Assembly (NCBI GenBank): GCA_015178975.1
Contig: WHVD01000092.1
Location: 62,001-126,000 of the forward strand
Length of the DNA stretch: 64,000 bases
Direction: 5' to 3'
Origin: Hysterangium stoloniferum
Lineage: Eukaryota > Basidiomycota > Agaricomycetes > Hysterangiales > Hysterangiaceae
The notes beneath the pieces are model-generated. The model was not told the DNA's origin, ran no database searches, and saw only the letters and a list, made by a program, of their open reading frames with translations. Below are positions 25,019 to 33,525 of the stretch, piece after piece (the first letter of the stretch is position 1; each line of letters begins with the position of its first letter). A program made the translations under genes and the position numbers.

Positions 25019-25163
25019 GATGGAGTTTTGGTCGTCTGTTTGATGAAACTGATTTGGCTGTGTAGAAGTCGTCTGGAGTGCCAAAGTATATATAAGAATT
25101 TGTGCTTGTGACGTGACTTGAAACTATTGCCATATTAGTCTCTTTCCGATTGAACTCTCTACA

Positions 25164-25177
25164 TCCACCCTTCTTTT
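25164..25177 (-). other. Polypurine tract of the young gypsy
   Basis: The minus strand reads AAAAGAAGGGTGGA directly against the 3' LTR start (TGTAGAG). All but one base are purines. It is in the right place to prime plus-strand DNA synthesis. Confidence 0.7.
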
Positions 25178-25201
25178 GAAATCTGACTGTCCCCAGTCAA
25201 C

Positions 25202-28200
25202 CTAAATCTCTTCTGAATCGCTATCTTCTTCATTCCCATCTTCATCGGAAATTGCATCCACCGGAAGCTTCTCTGGAGGGATAGGCGCATTGTCACGTGA
25301 GTAATATGGAAGGAGCCGAAATGCGGCCACTCCTCTTTTGGAAATAGTGCCGTCAAGTTCTGAAAGAATGTATGATCCGCCCTTGGTCTTGAATTCAACT
25401 TTAAATGGTCCTAGATATCGGGGCTTTGTCTTCCGGTCTAATTCCTTCTCAATCCGAGTGTTCCGGACTAAGACTAAGTCTCCAGGATTGTAAGATCCGC
25501 GCCATAATCGCTTGGCATATCGTCTTTCAAATTCCTCTTTACTCCGAAGTCGGGATGTGATAAGTCTTTGTCGAGCCTTGTCAACGTCTTCTGGCATCTT
25601 TGCTAGTTGTCGAATTCGTAAGGCAAGAAGTTCTGCTGTTGTCATGTTCTTCTCGAAGCCAGAAACAAGATATGTCGCTTCAAAGAGGTCGAGAGGGAGG
25701 ATTGGATCTGTCCCATAAAGGAGATAATAAGGGGAGAATCCCGTTGCGCGTCTGACTGTAATTCTGTCGGCAAAGAATGTATGATGAACTAGATCCGGCC
25801 ATTTTGATATATTACCATCACATGCTTTGACTAGTGCTTCTCGAATTGTAAAATGTCCTCTTTCGACTACTCCATTTGCTTGAGAGTTGTAAGGGGAAAT
25901 ACGAATCTGGGAGATGCCGTATCTTCGTATGAGTTCTTCTGTTGCGCCTTTAACTTCTGCTCCATTATCTGTAACGATTTCCATTATTCCACCATATCTG
26001 CAAATTAATTCTTCAAATATAAATTGTGAAACTGCCTTAGCCGATGCTTTACGAAGTTTTCGTCCTTCAGCTGCTCCTGAAAGATCGTCACGAGCTGCTA
26101 CAATGTATCGGTATCCTTGGGCTCTTGGCATAACCATAATGTCGAGATAAACTTTGGTAAATAGAGTTGTCGGAATAGAAATAGTGATAGGAAGATGAAT
26201 CTTGAATGTTGATCGAATTTGACATGGGTGACAGGAACGAACCCATTGCTTGACGTCTTCTACATAATTGGGCCACCAAAACCGTATGGCAATATTACGA
26301 GCTGTTGAATATGCACCACGATGCCCTAGATGATCATGTGCGAGCTTGAGAATCTTATTTCGATGAGAGTTGTTGAGAATGACTTGTAAAGGTCGAGGAG
26401 TATGTCGTTTCCACATTTTGCCATCTTGGAGATAATAAAATCGGACTTTATTGAGGAATGATTGTCGCTTTGTAGGAGTCGAAAATGGAGGGAGTTTCAG
26501 AGTGTTGAGAAAGTCATATATTTGACGTAAGAGCTCATCTGAATGTCTTGAGTTTCCTATGGTGTTGACTAACCACCCTTCTTTTGAAATGTTAGTCGAT
26601 ACTTCACATATTTCTTGTTCAGTCAAGGAATTAACTCTTGTAACTTCTCGAAGCCAATCGTCATCTTCTTCATCTTCTTGTTCTTCATCTGTATCATCTT
26701 CTGCCCTTTCTCGTCTTGATAGTCCATCAGGGGCTCGATGTCGAGTAGCTGGAACATGAACTAAAGTGAAGTCAAATAGGAGTATGCCTGCGATCCATCG
26801 ATTGAGAGTTGCATTGGGCTGGAGGTCTGGATTGTTGAGCATGTCTTTGATGTATGAGGCGTCTACTTCGATGATAAGGTTCTTGACTCCTGTGATATAT
26901 AGGCGGCAATGTCGTAAGGCTCGGTACATGCCATAAAGTTCTAACTTTGCTTGTCCATATCTTGATTCTCGGTCATTAATAGGAAGAGATCCGAAGCGAA
27001 CAGGTCTTCTTTGTCCTTGACTATCAATTTGATAGATAACAAAGCCAATTGCAATGACAGAAGTGTCAACAGCAAATATAACTTCTCGTCCTGAGTCGTA
27101 GTCAATAGGAATGAGGGCAGGGGAATTAGCAATCGCATGTTTCAACTTATCCATTGCATCTTGTCGTCGAGCATCCCAAATAAATTCTGTATCTTTCCGA
27201 GTGAGTTCAGTGAGTGGTCGAGCAATTTCAGAATATGATTTTATCCATATACGAAGTGTACCACAAAGTCCTAAAAATTCTCGTACTTGTCGAACTGTCT
27301 TGAGGGGAGGCCATTTGAGGATCTTTGAAACTCTTGAATCGTCTGGAAGTCGTCCTGCATATGTGAGCTTTTGTCCTGCAAGGATTATCTCTGGTTTTGA
27401 AACTTGTGACTTTCGAGGGGATATAGTTGCCCCTGCATGCTGAAGTCGATGAAGAACACGATTGACTACCTCTGCATGTTCCCATATAAATCGTCGAATT
27501 CCAGGGTTAGTTGGATGAGTTTCATAGCTTCCATCTGGTTTCTGATATCGTGTAGGAGGTCCCTTGATGCCTAAATCGTCGATCATAACTCCTACATGTT
27601 GAGGCATTTCGTCTTGGAGGATAAAGGTGATGCAGTTCTGGAATTCAGGTACAGAGTTTGTGTATCCTTGGGGAAGAACTCGATAACGAAGTAAGCCAAG
27701 AGGGGTTTGGAATGAAGTTAAATCTCGGCTCTTTGGATGAATCATTCTAGCATCGTATCCTGAGAGTAAGTCGAAGCTTGAATAGACTGAACATGCTGCA
27801 AATGGTTCTAAGAAGGAATCGATAATGGGAGGAAGTCCTGCATCTCGAATTGTGACTGAATTGAGTGTTCGAAGGTCTATAATATGTCGAAGTTTGCCAT
27901 CCTTTTTCTTAACGAAGAACATAGGAGAACGATAAGATCCTTGACTTGGTTCGAATACACCTGATGCAAGCTTTGCTTTGATATTGGCGAGTACTGCAGG
28001 AAGAAGTGCTGGAGGAATAGGGATTGGTTTGTTAACCCATGGAGTATGTTCCACAACTGGAATGATGTAGTCGGAAAAGTAATCAGATCGAAGAGTGCCT
28101 CTTTCTGATTCATCGAAGGCTAAGGCTTTTTCATTGTTTTTGAATATATCTTTAAAGAGTTTTTCTTCTTCGGGCCATAAGAATCCATCTTGATTAATCT

Positions 28201-28615
28201 TGAATACTGTAAGTCGGTCTTCTGTGAGTTTCGAAGTTGGAGAGAAGTCGGGAGGATGAGGATTTAAAGGAGGAAGAGATAAAAGAGGATCTTCAGGAAA
28301 TCGTCGAATTACACGAGCATCTTCAGGAAACGTAGCAGGAACTGATTTGACTTTGAGATGTACTGGTTTATAAAGGTAATTTTGATCTGTTTTTGGTCTC
28401 GGAGTTGAATCCGAATTTTCTTTGTTGTGTTTAAAAGAGAAATCTTCATTAGCTTCGGTTGACGAAGGAGCTGGTTTGGCTGGATAAATAGAAGTCGAGT
28501 TGGAATGAGAATGATTATAAGGCATAGAGATTTGGGTATCTTCTAGTTTATCGTCATTGCGGACAGTGCTTGAGTCTAAAATTGGTCGTCCTGGGTTTCT
28601 TCCTCGGTCAGACAT
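25202..28615 (-). CDS. pol: Gypsy Pol: reverse transcriptase, RNase H, integrase
   Basis: 1137 residues, uninterrupted. The RT fingers are near residue 235 (FVKKKDGKLRHIIDLRTLNS) and the catalytic core near 345 reads VMIDDLGIKGP, so the usual Y-x-DD is replaced by M-I-DD. RNase H follows near 520 (FAVDTSVIAIGF, then KLELYG and EVDASY). The integrase zinc finger, near 760-800, has the H-x3-H...C-x2-C pattern (HDHLGHRG, then SCHPCQ). The DDE core is near 822 (YLDIMV), 880 (VTDNGAEV) and 917 (NGVVERGH). The C-terminus is a GPF-type tail and an acidic end, with no chromodomain. The frame overlaps gag by 40 nt in the -1 frame. The protein would copy the RNA genome and integrate the DNA. The start at 28615 is an ATG but may not be used if frameshifting operates. 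Confidence 0.93.
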   Translation of the reverse strand: MSDRGRNPGRPILDSSTVRNDDKLEDTQISMPYNHSHSNSTSIYPAKPAPSSTEANEDFSFKHNKENSDSTPRPKTDQNYLYKPVHLKVKSVPATFPEDARVIRRFPEDPLLSLPPLNPHPPDFSPTSKLTEDRLTVFKINQDGFLWPEEEKLFKDIFKNNEKALAFDESERGTLRSDYFSDYIIPVVEHTPWVNKPIPIPPALLPAVLANIKAKLASGVFEPSQGSYRSPMFFVKKKDGKLRHIIDLRTLNSVTIRDAGLPPIIDSFLEPFAACSVYSSFDLLSGYDARMIHPKSRDLTSFQTPLGLLRYRVLPQGYTNSVPEFQNCITFILQDEMPQHVGVMIDDLGIKGPPTRYQKPDGSYETHPTNPGIRRFIWEHAEVVNRVLHRLQHAGATISPRKSQVSKPEIILAGQKLTYAGRLPDDSRVSKILKWPPLKTVRQVREFLGLCGTLRIWIKSYSEIARPLTELTRKDTEFIWDARRQDAMDKLKHAIANSPALIPIDYDSGREVIFAVDTSVIAIGFVIYQIDSQGQRRPVRFGSLPINDRESRYGQAKLELYGMYRALRHCRLYITGVKNLIIEVDASYIKDMLNNPDLQPNATLNRWIAGILLFDFTLVHVPATRHRAPDGLSRRERAEDDTDEEQEDEEDDDWLREVTRVNSLTEQEICEVSTNISKEGWLVNTIGNSRHSDELLRQIYDFLNTLKLPPFSTPTKRQSFLNKVRFYYLQDGKMWKRHTPRPLQVILNNSHRNKILKLAHDHLGHRGAYSTARNIAIRFWWPNYVEDVKQWVRSCHPCQIRSTFKIHLPITISIPTTLFTKVYLDIMVMPRAQGYRYIVAARDDLSGAAEGRKLRKASAKAVSQFIFEELICRYGGIMEIVTDNGAEVKGATEELIRRYGISQIRISPYNSQANGVVERGHFTIREALVKACDGNISKWPDLVHHTFFADRITVRRATGFSPYYLLYGTDPILPLDLFEATYLVSGFEKNMTTAELLALRIRQLAKMPEDVDKARQRLITSRLRSKEEFERRYAKRLWRGSYNPGDLVLVRNTRIEKELDRKTKPRYLGPFKVEFKTKGGSYILSELDGTISKRGVAAFRLLPYYSRDNAPIPPEKLPVDAISDEDGNEEDSDSEEI

Positions 28616-31062
28616 TCTTCGTCCTCTGTTTCTGCATAAGGAAGAACTTTGTTGACAAGAGGAGCCATTAATAAGTCCACTGAGTCCTTGAGTTTCCTGC
28701 CCTTCCCAAAAAAATGGTTCGGGTACGTCTCTAATAAATCCGAAGCAAGCCTGGAAGTGTTAACACATACTTCCCATACTTTCCTGTCTCTGTGGTCTCG
28801 TTTGCAAAGCCATGTACCACTGCTACGTTCATCAACTGAAATAAGATTTCGTCGCTGCCATGGCCGTCCTAACAAAACTTCGAAAGGGAATTCTTTACCG
28901 CTTAACCAAAGATCTGCTTTTGTATTGAGGCTTCCTGTAATCAGAGAGACGTCTCGACATAATCCATCCAACATATTGTCGTGTCCACCTGCATCTCGCA
29001 TGATTTTCCTAGCTGTCCTGTCGACTGGAATTTGGCATTTTTCACTTATCTCTCTTGATATTAGATCAATTTGGGAGCCTGTATCGATTAAGGCCATGAC
29101 GGGAGCACTATTTTCGAATCGGAGTTGTAGCTGAATAAGGTTGGCATCGCTTGGATGGAACACCGCTGCTGTTGATACTGTATTGACTTTGGTAGTTGCT
29201 GTTGGTTCCTGTGTTGGAGATCGAGTGAGCCGAATGTAATCTTGGACTTTCTTGACGATTCCAGGAGATGATCCAAGAATTTCTGACAGCTTGACTGTGA
29301 CTGGTGTTGAAAGGATTGCCTCTGTAAATGCATCGGGATCAAAGCTTTTGGTGAGTCGTGACTGAAGCTTGGTTTCTCCTTTGAGATTTGGTTTTGGATA
29401 GGAGGTCTTCTCAGTCTTCTTCTTCGAGGATTTTTCAGTAGGGTTCAGTATTGGAGGTGGGAGGTCAACATCATCTTCCATTAGTTCATCTTCGTCACCT
29501 TCTTGAGGTACAAAAACATCTATACCATGACTTGGCTTCCAATTTGGTCCTACTGGAGGGATCGGTCCACTTCCTGGAAAGGTAGGAGGTACTGCAACAG
29601 GTTTGTCAGATGATGGGGTAGTCTTTGATTTGGGTGTTCGTCTTTGTGGAATGTTTATACCGTCGATTACTTCCCTCTTCTCTTTCTTCTTTCCCTCTCT
29701 TTGTCTGATTACCGGAAACACCTTTGCCTCGTGGTCTTCTTCTTCATCAGTATCAGCATAATGAAAGTTCGATTCGAATAGGAGATTTGTAGTGGCCGGG
29801 CGATTCTGATTGACTTTAGCCTTGAACGAGACTTCACGATTGACTGCTGCAAGGATAGTTTCTCCACCACTGCGAATGATGTTGCTACCATCTGGCCATG
29901 TAATTCTTCCATCTATGCGAATTATAGTTCCTGCTTTTATCATGTCATCAGCCTGTGTGCATCGCTTTGTACCATGTCCTTGTTCTCCGCAAAAGTAACA
30001 TTCAAATGGGCCATTACTAGGCGACGAGGATGCATGTGTGGCAGTTTGATTGCTTCGAACTCTAGATTCGGGCTGACGGAATTGGGGCTTCGTAAGAAAG
30101 CTACTAGTGTTGGGTGCCTTCTGTGTAATTCGAAAATATAAGGCAGCATAGGCTGGATCATTGAGGTTGAGGCGTCCGAGTTGATCAATGAGGTCAGCAA
30201 CTTCATCTGTTTCATTTGGAGATCTTGAATTCGATGGAGGTGTAGCTGTCGGTTGGCTAGTCTTGACCTTAGTCTTGGTTGCTTCGAGTTTCTTCTTAGA
30301 CTTGGATTTTGATTTGCTTCGGCTCTTCTTCTTCTTCTTTCGATCATCGTCTGAATCACTCTGGTCCTCATCATCAGAGTCTTCTGAATCGGAATTAGAA
30401 CCAGAATCGGAATCGGAATCTTCACTTGTAGAGTCGTCATCGGAGTCATCACTTGAGTCTTCATTATAAAATCTCGAGACATTGAAAATATGCGATGCTG
30501 CCAAAATGATGTCATCAATAGTGAATGGAACAGAGAGATCCCAATCAGGCTTGGTCTGGATGATGCGACGCTCTAATTGTTTGCGAACCGAGCGGGGAAG
30601 TCCTTTCCAAAAATAGACTTGATACTCCTTTTCCGAAATCTTATTTTTCTGTAATAACCATCCACCAATACGAGTGATTCGTCGTTGATACTTGGTAAAA
30701 CCATAAAGATTCTTGATCAATTTCTCCTTGGATTTCTTGACAAACTTAGCCAGGTCCTTTTCTTTGTATCGCTTCTCCATCTTGATATGATTGTAGAGGA
30801 GCTTTAGTTGATCGCAAAAGGCAGTCCAGTTCTTCTGAGCGAATGAGGTAAGACCTTCAATTGTCTCTCGAACCTTCCTTGACACATAATTGATAACAAG
30901 TTCGAATTTATCATCGTTTGAGAGATTGTAGGCATCCGAAAGTTTGTCAAATTCTTTTAGAAATGATTCTACTTCATCAAAACGACCTTTGAAAATCTTC
31001 GGAGCATTACGTGAACGAGGTGTTGGGAAATCCAATTTAGTACGTGTGCTCTGAGTATTCAT
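28576..31062 (-). CDS. gag: Gypsy Gag with zinc knuckle and fused aspartic protease
   Basis: 828 residues, uninterrupted, with an ATG at 31062. The N-terminal half is a helical capsid-like region (for example FDEVESFLKEFDKLSDAYNL). It is followed by a very acidic Ser/Asp run and a Lys/Ser-rich stretch at about residues 200-270. A single C-x2-C-x4-H-x4-C zinc knuckle near 354 (CYFCGEQGHGTKRC) would bind RNA. A retropepsin-like protease with ALIDTGSQIDLIS near 655 lies at the C-terminal end. Thus the protease is in the gag frame, and pol begins with RT. The stop at 28576 lies 40 nt beyond the pol ATG. Confidence 0.9.
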   Translation of the reverse strand: MNTQSTRTKLDFPTPRSRNAPKIFKGRFDEVESFLKEFDKLSDAYNLSNDDKFELVINYVSRKVRETIEGLTSFAQKNWTAFCDQLKLLYNHIKMEKRYKEKDLAKFVKKSKEKLIKNLYGFTKYQRRITRIGGWLLQKNKISEKEYQVYFWKGLPRSVRKQLERRIIQTKPDWDLSVPFTIDDIILAASHIFNVSRFYNEDSSDDSDDDSTSEDSDSDSGSNSDSEDSDDEDQSDSDDDRKKKKKSRSKSKSKSKKKLEATKTKVKTSQPTATPPSNSRSPNETDEVADLIDQLGRLNLNDPAYAALYFRITQKAPNTSSFLTKPQFRQPESRVRSNQTATHASSSPSNGPFECYFCGEQGHGTKRCTQADDMIKAGTIIRIDGRITWPDGSNIIRSGGETILAAVNREVSFKAKVNQNRPATTNLLFESNFHYADTDEEEDHEAKVFPVIRQREGKKKEKREVIDGINIPQRRTPKSKTTPSSDKPVAVPPTFPGSGPIPPVGPNWKPSHGIDVFVPQEGDEDELMEDDVDLPPPILNPTEKSSKKKTEKTSYPKPNLKGETKLQSRLTKSFDPDAFTEAILSTPVTVKLSEILGSSPGIVKKVQDYIRLTRSPTQEPTATTKVNTVSTAAVFHPSDANLIQLQLRFENSAPVMALIDTGSQIDLISREISEKCQIPVDRTARKIMRDAGGHDNMLDGLCRDVSLITGSLNTKADLWLSGKEFPFEVLLGRPWQRRNLISVDERSSGTWLCKRDHRDRKVWEVCVNTSRLASDLLETYPNHFFGKGRKLKDSVDLLMAPLVNKVLPYAETEDEECLTEEETQDDQF

Positions 31063-31320
31063 ATTGATTTAATCCCGGAATGTCCTAAATCGTCCTATAA
31101 GCGCTGGGTGTTCCTAGATGATACCTAAATAAGGAAAGAGATGTCGGAGGGAATATATGTGGAAATAGAAGTTGGATGGAAGGAAGAGATATTGATCTGA
31201 TGTGGCTGAAAGCTGTGCTTGATCGATGTTGATGTAAGAGAAGCTGGCAATCAGTTACAAATAAGGAGGATCGATGTGATGTGAGTGATGGATGATATTT
31301 GTGTGTATGAGGTGTTACTG

Positions 31321-31338
31321 GCCTCTCTGGGGCAGCCA
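31321..31338 (-). other. Candidate primer-binding site
   Basis: Three bases inside the 5' LTR the minus strand reads TGGCTGCCCCAGAGAGGC. It starts TGG, as expected for pairing with a tRNA 3'-CCA end. I could not name the tRNA. Confidence 0.45.
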
Positions 31339-31341
31339 ATA

Positions 31342-32749
31342 TGTAAGTTTGTTACTAGGAAAAGACCTAATAACCTGCGCGCAACGGTCAAGTCTTTATG
31401 ACGGTCACTGACACAGTCGTTCTTGAAACCAGTCTATAACCAAACACACTCGGAGCGAGAGGCTAGAGATCGGACCTTGGATGACGTAAACGAAGATGAA
31501 TACAAAAGGCTGACGTAAGCCCAATGTCGAGGAGTGTAGAACTTCAACAATAAGAGACACCACAGTATCCCTTACTGGCCGTAGGAGTGAGACTGAGAGT
31601 AAGACTTAAGAGATTGTCCTTAAGAATGAGCTTCGAAATGAGATACAACGAAATTGCTTGTTCAATAGTGGGCAAAAGAGAGGCCCTTATATACATGAGG
31701 GAGCACAGGTCAAATCAAACATCTACAAACAACGACACAATAACGATGCGATATGGTGTGAGTCATCTCTGAGTCATCACAATAGGAGTGTTAGTAAAGC
31801 TGTGAACAATAATAGGGGGAGGCTGCGCTGAACAATAAGAGAATGACAAACAAAAGATGAGATCAGACATGTGATACGGATAAATGGGGAAACACAATAG
31901 AACAATAGGGGAAGTGAGTCAGACAATAGGGATGATGGAGTAATAGAAGTGATGGCTGATGAAACATCGATGACATGAGTCAGAAACACAAGAATCCCAT
32001 GATAATGCGTCACCCTCAAATGCTATGCTTGATTTCGAAATCTTGACAATATTACCAATCGATGAACCGAGATTGGACGTATTGTGTTCCTAGTTTTGCA
32101 GTATAAGGAGGGGACACAATCAATCACCATTTAGAACCAGGTGGTGAGTAGGCTCCACAACCACGCAAGGAACACGAATCGACGACGACCTTGACGAGGC
32201 TCTACTTGACTTCCCTCTGGAACCGGGGTCCTAAATAACTTGGGTCCTCTGTGATCTCCTACTGGAGTGAACGTTGCCATGTAATAGATTCCCGATGACG
32301 GTGGGGAACAGTCCTGGTGGAACACTCGATCGAATCGATAGTGGAGGATTTCGGAGGAGCCATCATAGTGCTCTATACGAATGAAGACAGGATCGTCTGG
32401 AGCATATGGGAGTCGAATACCTTGTCGACGGAGGAAACGATGGTATTTCTTGGAGGAGCATTGGTGGGCTGGTAGGGGCTTGGAAATGATGTCTGAGGAT
32501 GAGGAGAATCGAGACGTTATTGGCTGGAGTTCTATTTGGGAGTGAAGAGTCGGTTTCGAGTAGGAACTGAGGGTTACTTTGGAGGATGATGCAGTGTTGA
32601 ACATGATGGAGTTTTGGTCGTCTGTTTGATGAAACTGATTTGGCTGTGTAGAAGTCGTCTGGAGTGCCAAAGTATATATAAGAATTTGTGCTTGTGACGT
32701 GACTTGAAACTATTGCCATATTAGTCTCTTTCCGATTGAACTCTCTACA
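31342..32749 (-). repeat. 5' LTR of the young gypsy
   Basis: 1408 bp, with the same ends as the 3' LTR. It contains the second copy of the LTR frame (32131-32604), the TATA-like boxes at 32673-32680 and 31687-31695, and C at 31378 and 31385 where the 3' LTR has T. Between the inner LTR edge and the gag ATG lies a leader of about 280 nt. Confidence 0.9.
32131..32604 (-). CDS. LTR-encoded protein of unknown function (5' LTR copy)
   Basis: The translation is identical to the 3' LTR copy (24545-25018) along its whole length, including the hydrophobic C-terminus. Since the LTRs come from one template at integration, identity by itself shows only youth, not selection. What argues for a gene is the absence of stops over at least 157 codons and a composition that is not low-complexity. 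In this position the frame lies upstream of the candidate genomic TATA (31687-31695). Confidence 0.45.
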   Translation of the reverse strand: MFNTASSSKVTLSSYSKPTLHSQIELQPITSRFSSSSDIISKPLPAHQCSSKKYHRFLRRQGIRLPYAPDDPVFIRIEHYDGSSEILHYRFDRVFHQDCSPPSSGIYYMATFTPVGDHRGPKLFRTPVPEGSQVEPRQGRRRFVFLAWLWSLLTTWF

Positions 32750-32841
32750 GAGGGCGCAGCCTATAAGCTGAAGCCAAGTCCTACCGGATATCCCGCGGGT
32801 TTCTCCGGAAACCTGGCCTGTGTGTGTATCCTAACAGCCAC

Positions 32842-32969
32842 AGAAAAACCTACTAAAACTCAAAATTTTCAAAGAGTTTTTCAATTCACAAAACACTTAG
32901 AAAATTTGGCCAAATAACAAGATTTTCTGAAGGTTTTCCAACTCCAAAAATCTTGGGGTGCCTCCAGTG
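32842..32969 (-). repeat. Right terminus of the composite
   Basis: Reverse complement of 9142-9268. It ends in ATCTTGGGGTGCCTCCAGTG, followed by CAA, the second copy of the 3-bp TSD, and then by family R exon 3. Confidence 0.8.
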
Positions 32970-33245
32970 CAATGGACGCCGGGGCAGTAAAAGAAGGCTG
33001 CAGCCAAGAATGTCATAAGCTTCATAGTGTGACCTTTGCCGCTCCCGTAAGAAAATATTGGGAAACTCTCTAAAACCACTGTCGCTCTTCTCCGAATTTG
33101 AGGTGGGTATATAGGTCTACGACTCAGATGTGAGTGTTTCCAGTGTATTAAATGATTGAGGTATACCTACCTCGCTAAATCAGCACTGTCTTGAACTAGT
33201 CTTCCTAGTCTTGGCAGCATGAGATGCTTGTGTAGAAACTTGCCA
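32970..33245 (-). pseudogene. Family R copy 2, displaced 5' part of exon 3 and end of exon 2
   Basis: Minus strand: the end of exon 2 (LPRLGRLVQDSADLAR, near 33180-33245), intron 2, and the first part of exon 3 up to the CAA duplication at 32970. It is the missing upstream half of the exon 3 that resumes at 9138. The exon 2 end at 33245 is truncated by repeat F. Confidence 0.65.
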
Positions 33246-33525
33246 AAGTCATGCTGCAAAAAGTCGCAAAAGTGTCACAAATCATAGCACAGTGTCTTCA
33301 CACAATAATAATCTATGTAAAAAGCCTCCAAAATTTCTATTATCCTCTTTTCTCTATGACCACAAACAATGATACACTATACACACAGCACATGGACAAA
33401 GGGAAAAAAAAAACACATCACTATCAATTATATACATAATCTATGTTAAGAAGAAGCCACAGCAAACCTGATATACAGTAGGAGGTACACATCACATGTG
33501 AATTTGAAGCTGGGAATGGTGCTAA
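33246..33525 (+). repeat. Dispersed repeat F, copy 2
   Basis: Nearly identical to 10400-10688 in the same orientation. Left and right neighbours are different parts of family R (exon 2 and a distal block), so the repeat sits exactly on a rearrangement junction. Non-coding. Confidence 0.65.

Larger units (their letters stand above)
23756..25163 (-). repeat. 3' LTR of the young gypsy
   Basis: On the minus strand it starts TGTAGAGAGTTCAATC and ends in ...CTTACA. At 1408 bp it is long for a Ty3/gypsy LTR. It contains an open frame (24545-25018), a TATA-like box just upstream of that frame (25087-25094) and a second TATA-like box further on (24101-24109). The sequence differs from the 5' LTR at 23792 and 23799 as far as I could see. 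Confidence 0.9.
23756..32749 (-). mobile_element. Young Ty3/gypsy retrotransposon, apparently complete
   Basis: 8994 bp on the minus strand: 5' LTR 31342-32749, primer-binding region just inside it, gag-protease frame, pol frame, polypurine tract at 25164-25177 and 3' LTR 23756-25163. The LTRs are equal in length (1408 bp) with TG...CA ends, and I saw only two differences (23792 and 23799, both T where the other LTR has C). It is flanked by GAGG on both sides, a 4-bp TSD. Both main frames are open along their full length, so it may be recently active. Pol lacks a chromodomain. The lineage is a Ty3/gypsy type with a modified RT core (IDDLGIKGP) that I associate with basidiomycete genomes. Confidence 0.9.
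23009..32836 (+). mobile_element. Solo LTR (about 830 bp) split by a gypsy element
   Basis: The sequence starts TGTTATGACC, ends ATCCTAACA, and is flanked by GCCAC on both sides (23004-23008 and 32837-32841). Without the nested gypsy (23756-32749) it is 830 bp long. It contains a TATA-like TATATAA at 23474-23480 in a promoter-like setting. No internal region of its own is present, so it is a solo LTR, left by recombination between the two LTRs of an older retrotransposon that had inserted in the composite's right arm. Confidence 0.8.
9142..32969. mobile_element. 23.8-kb composite insertion with CACTA-like termini
   Basis: The left end reads CACTGGAGGCACCCCAAGAT and the right end is its exact inverted complement. 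Both are flanked by CAA (9139-9141 and 32970-32972). Joining the outer flanks restores a family R exon 3 split between 32970-33245 and 6401-9138. CACTG termini with a 3-bp TSD are typical of the CACTA/EnSpm superfamily. The arms are about 1.1 kb of inverted repeat (9142-10258 against 22022-23003 plus 32842-32969). The interior holds an inner inverted-repeat element, family R copies in the opposite orientation, and LTR elements nested in the right arm. No CACTA transposase is visible, so it would be non-autonomous. Later rearrangement of a smaller element is an alternative. Confidence 0.65.

Noticed and set aside
28649..29134. 161-codon plus-strand frame opposite gypsy gag
   Set aside because: It is fully antisense to an intact gag-protease frame and shows no domain, intron or composition signal of its own.
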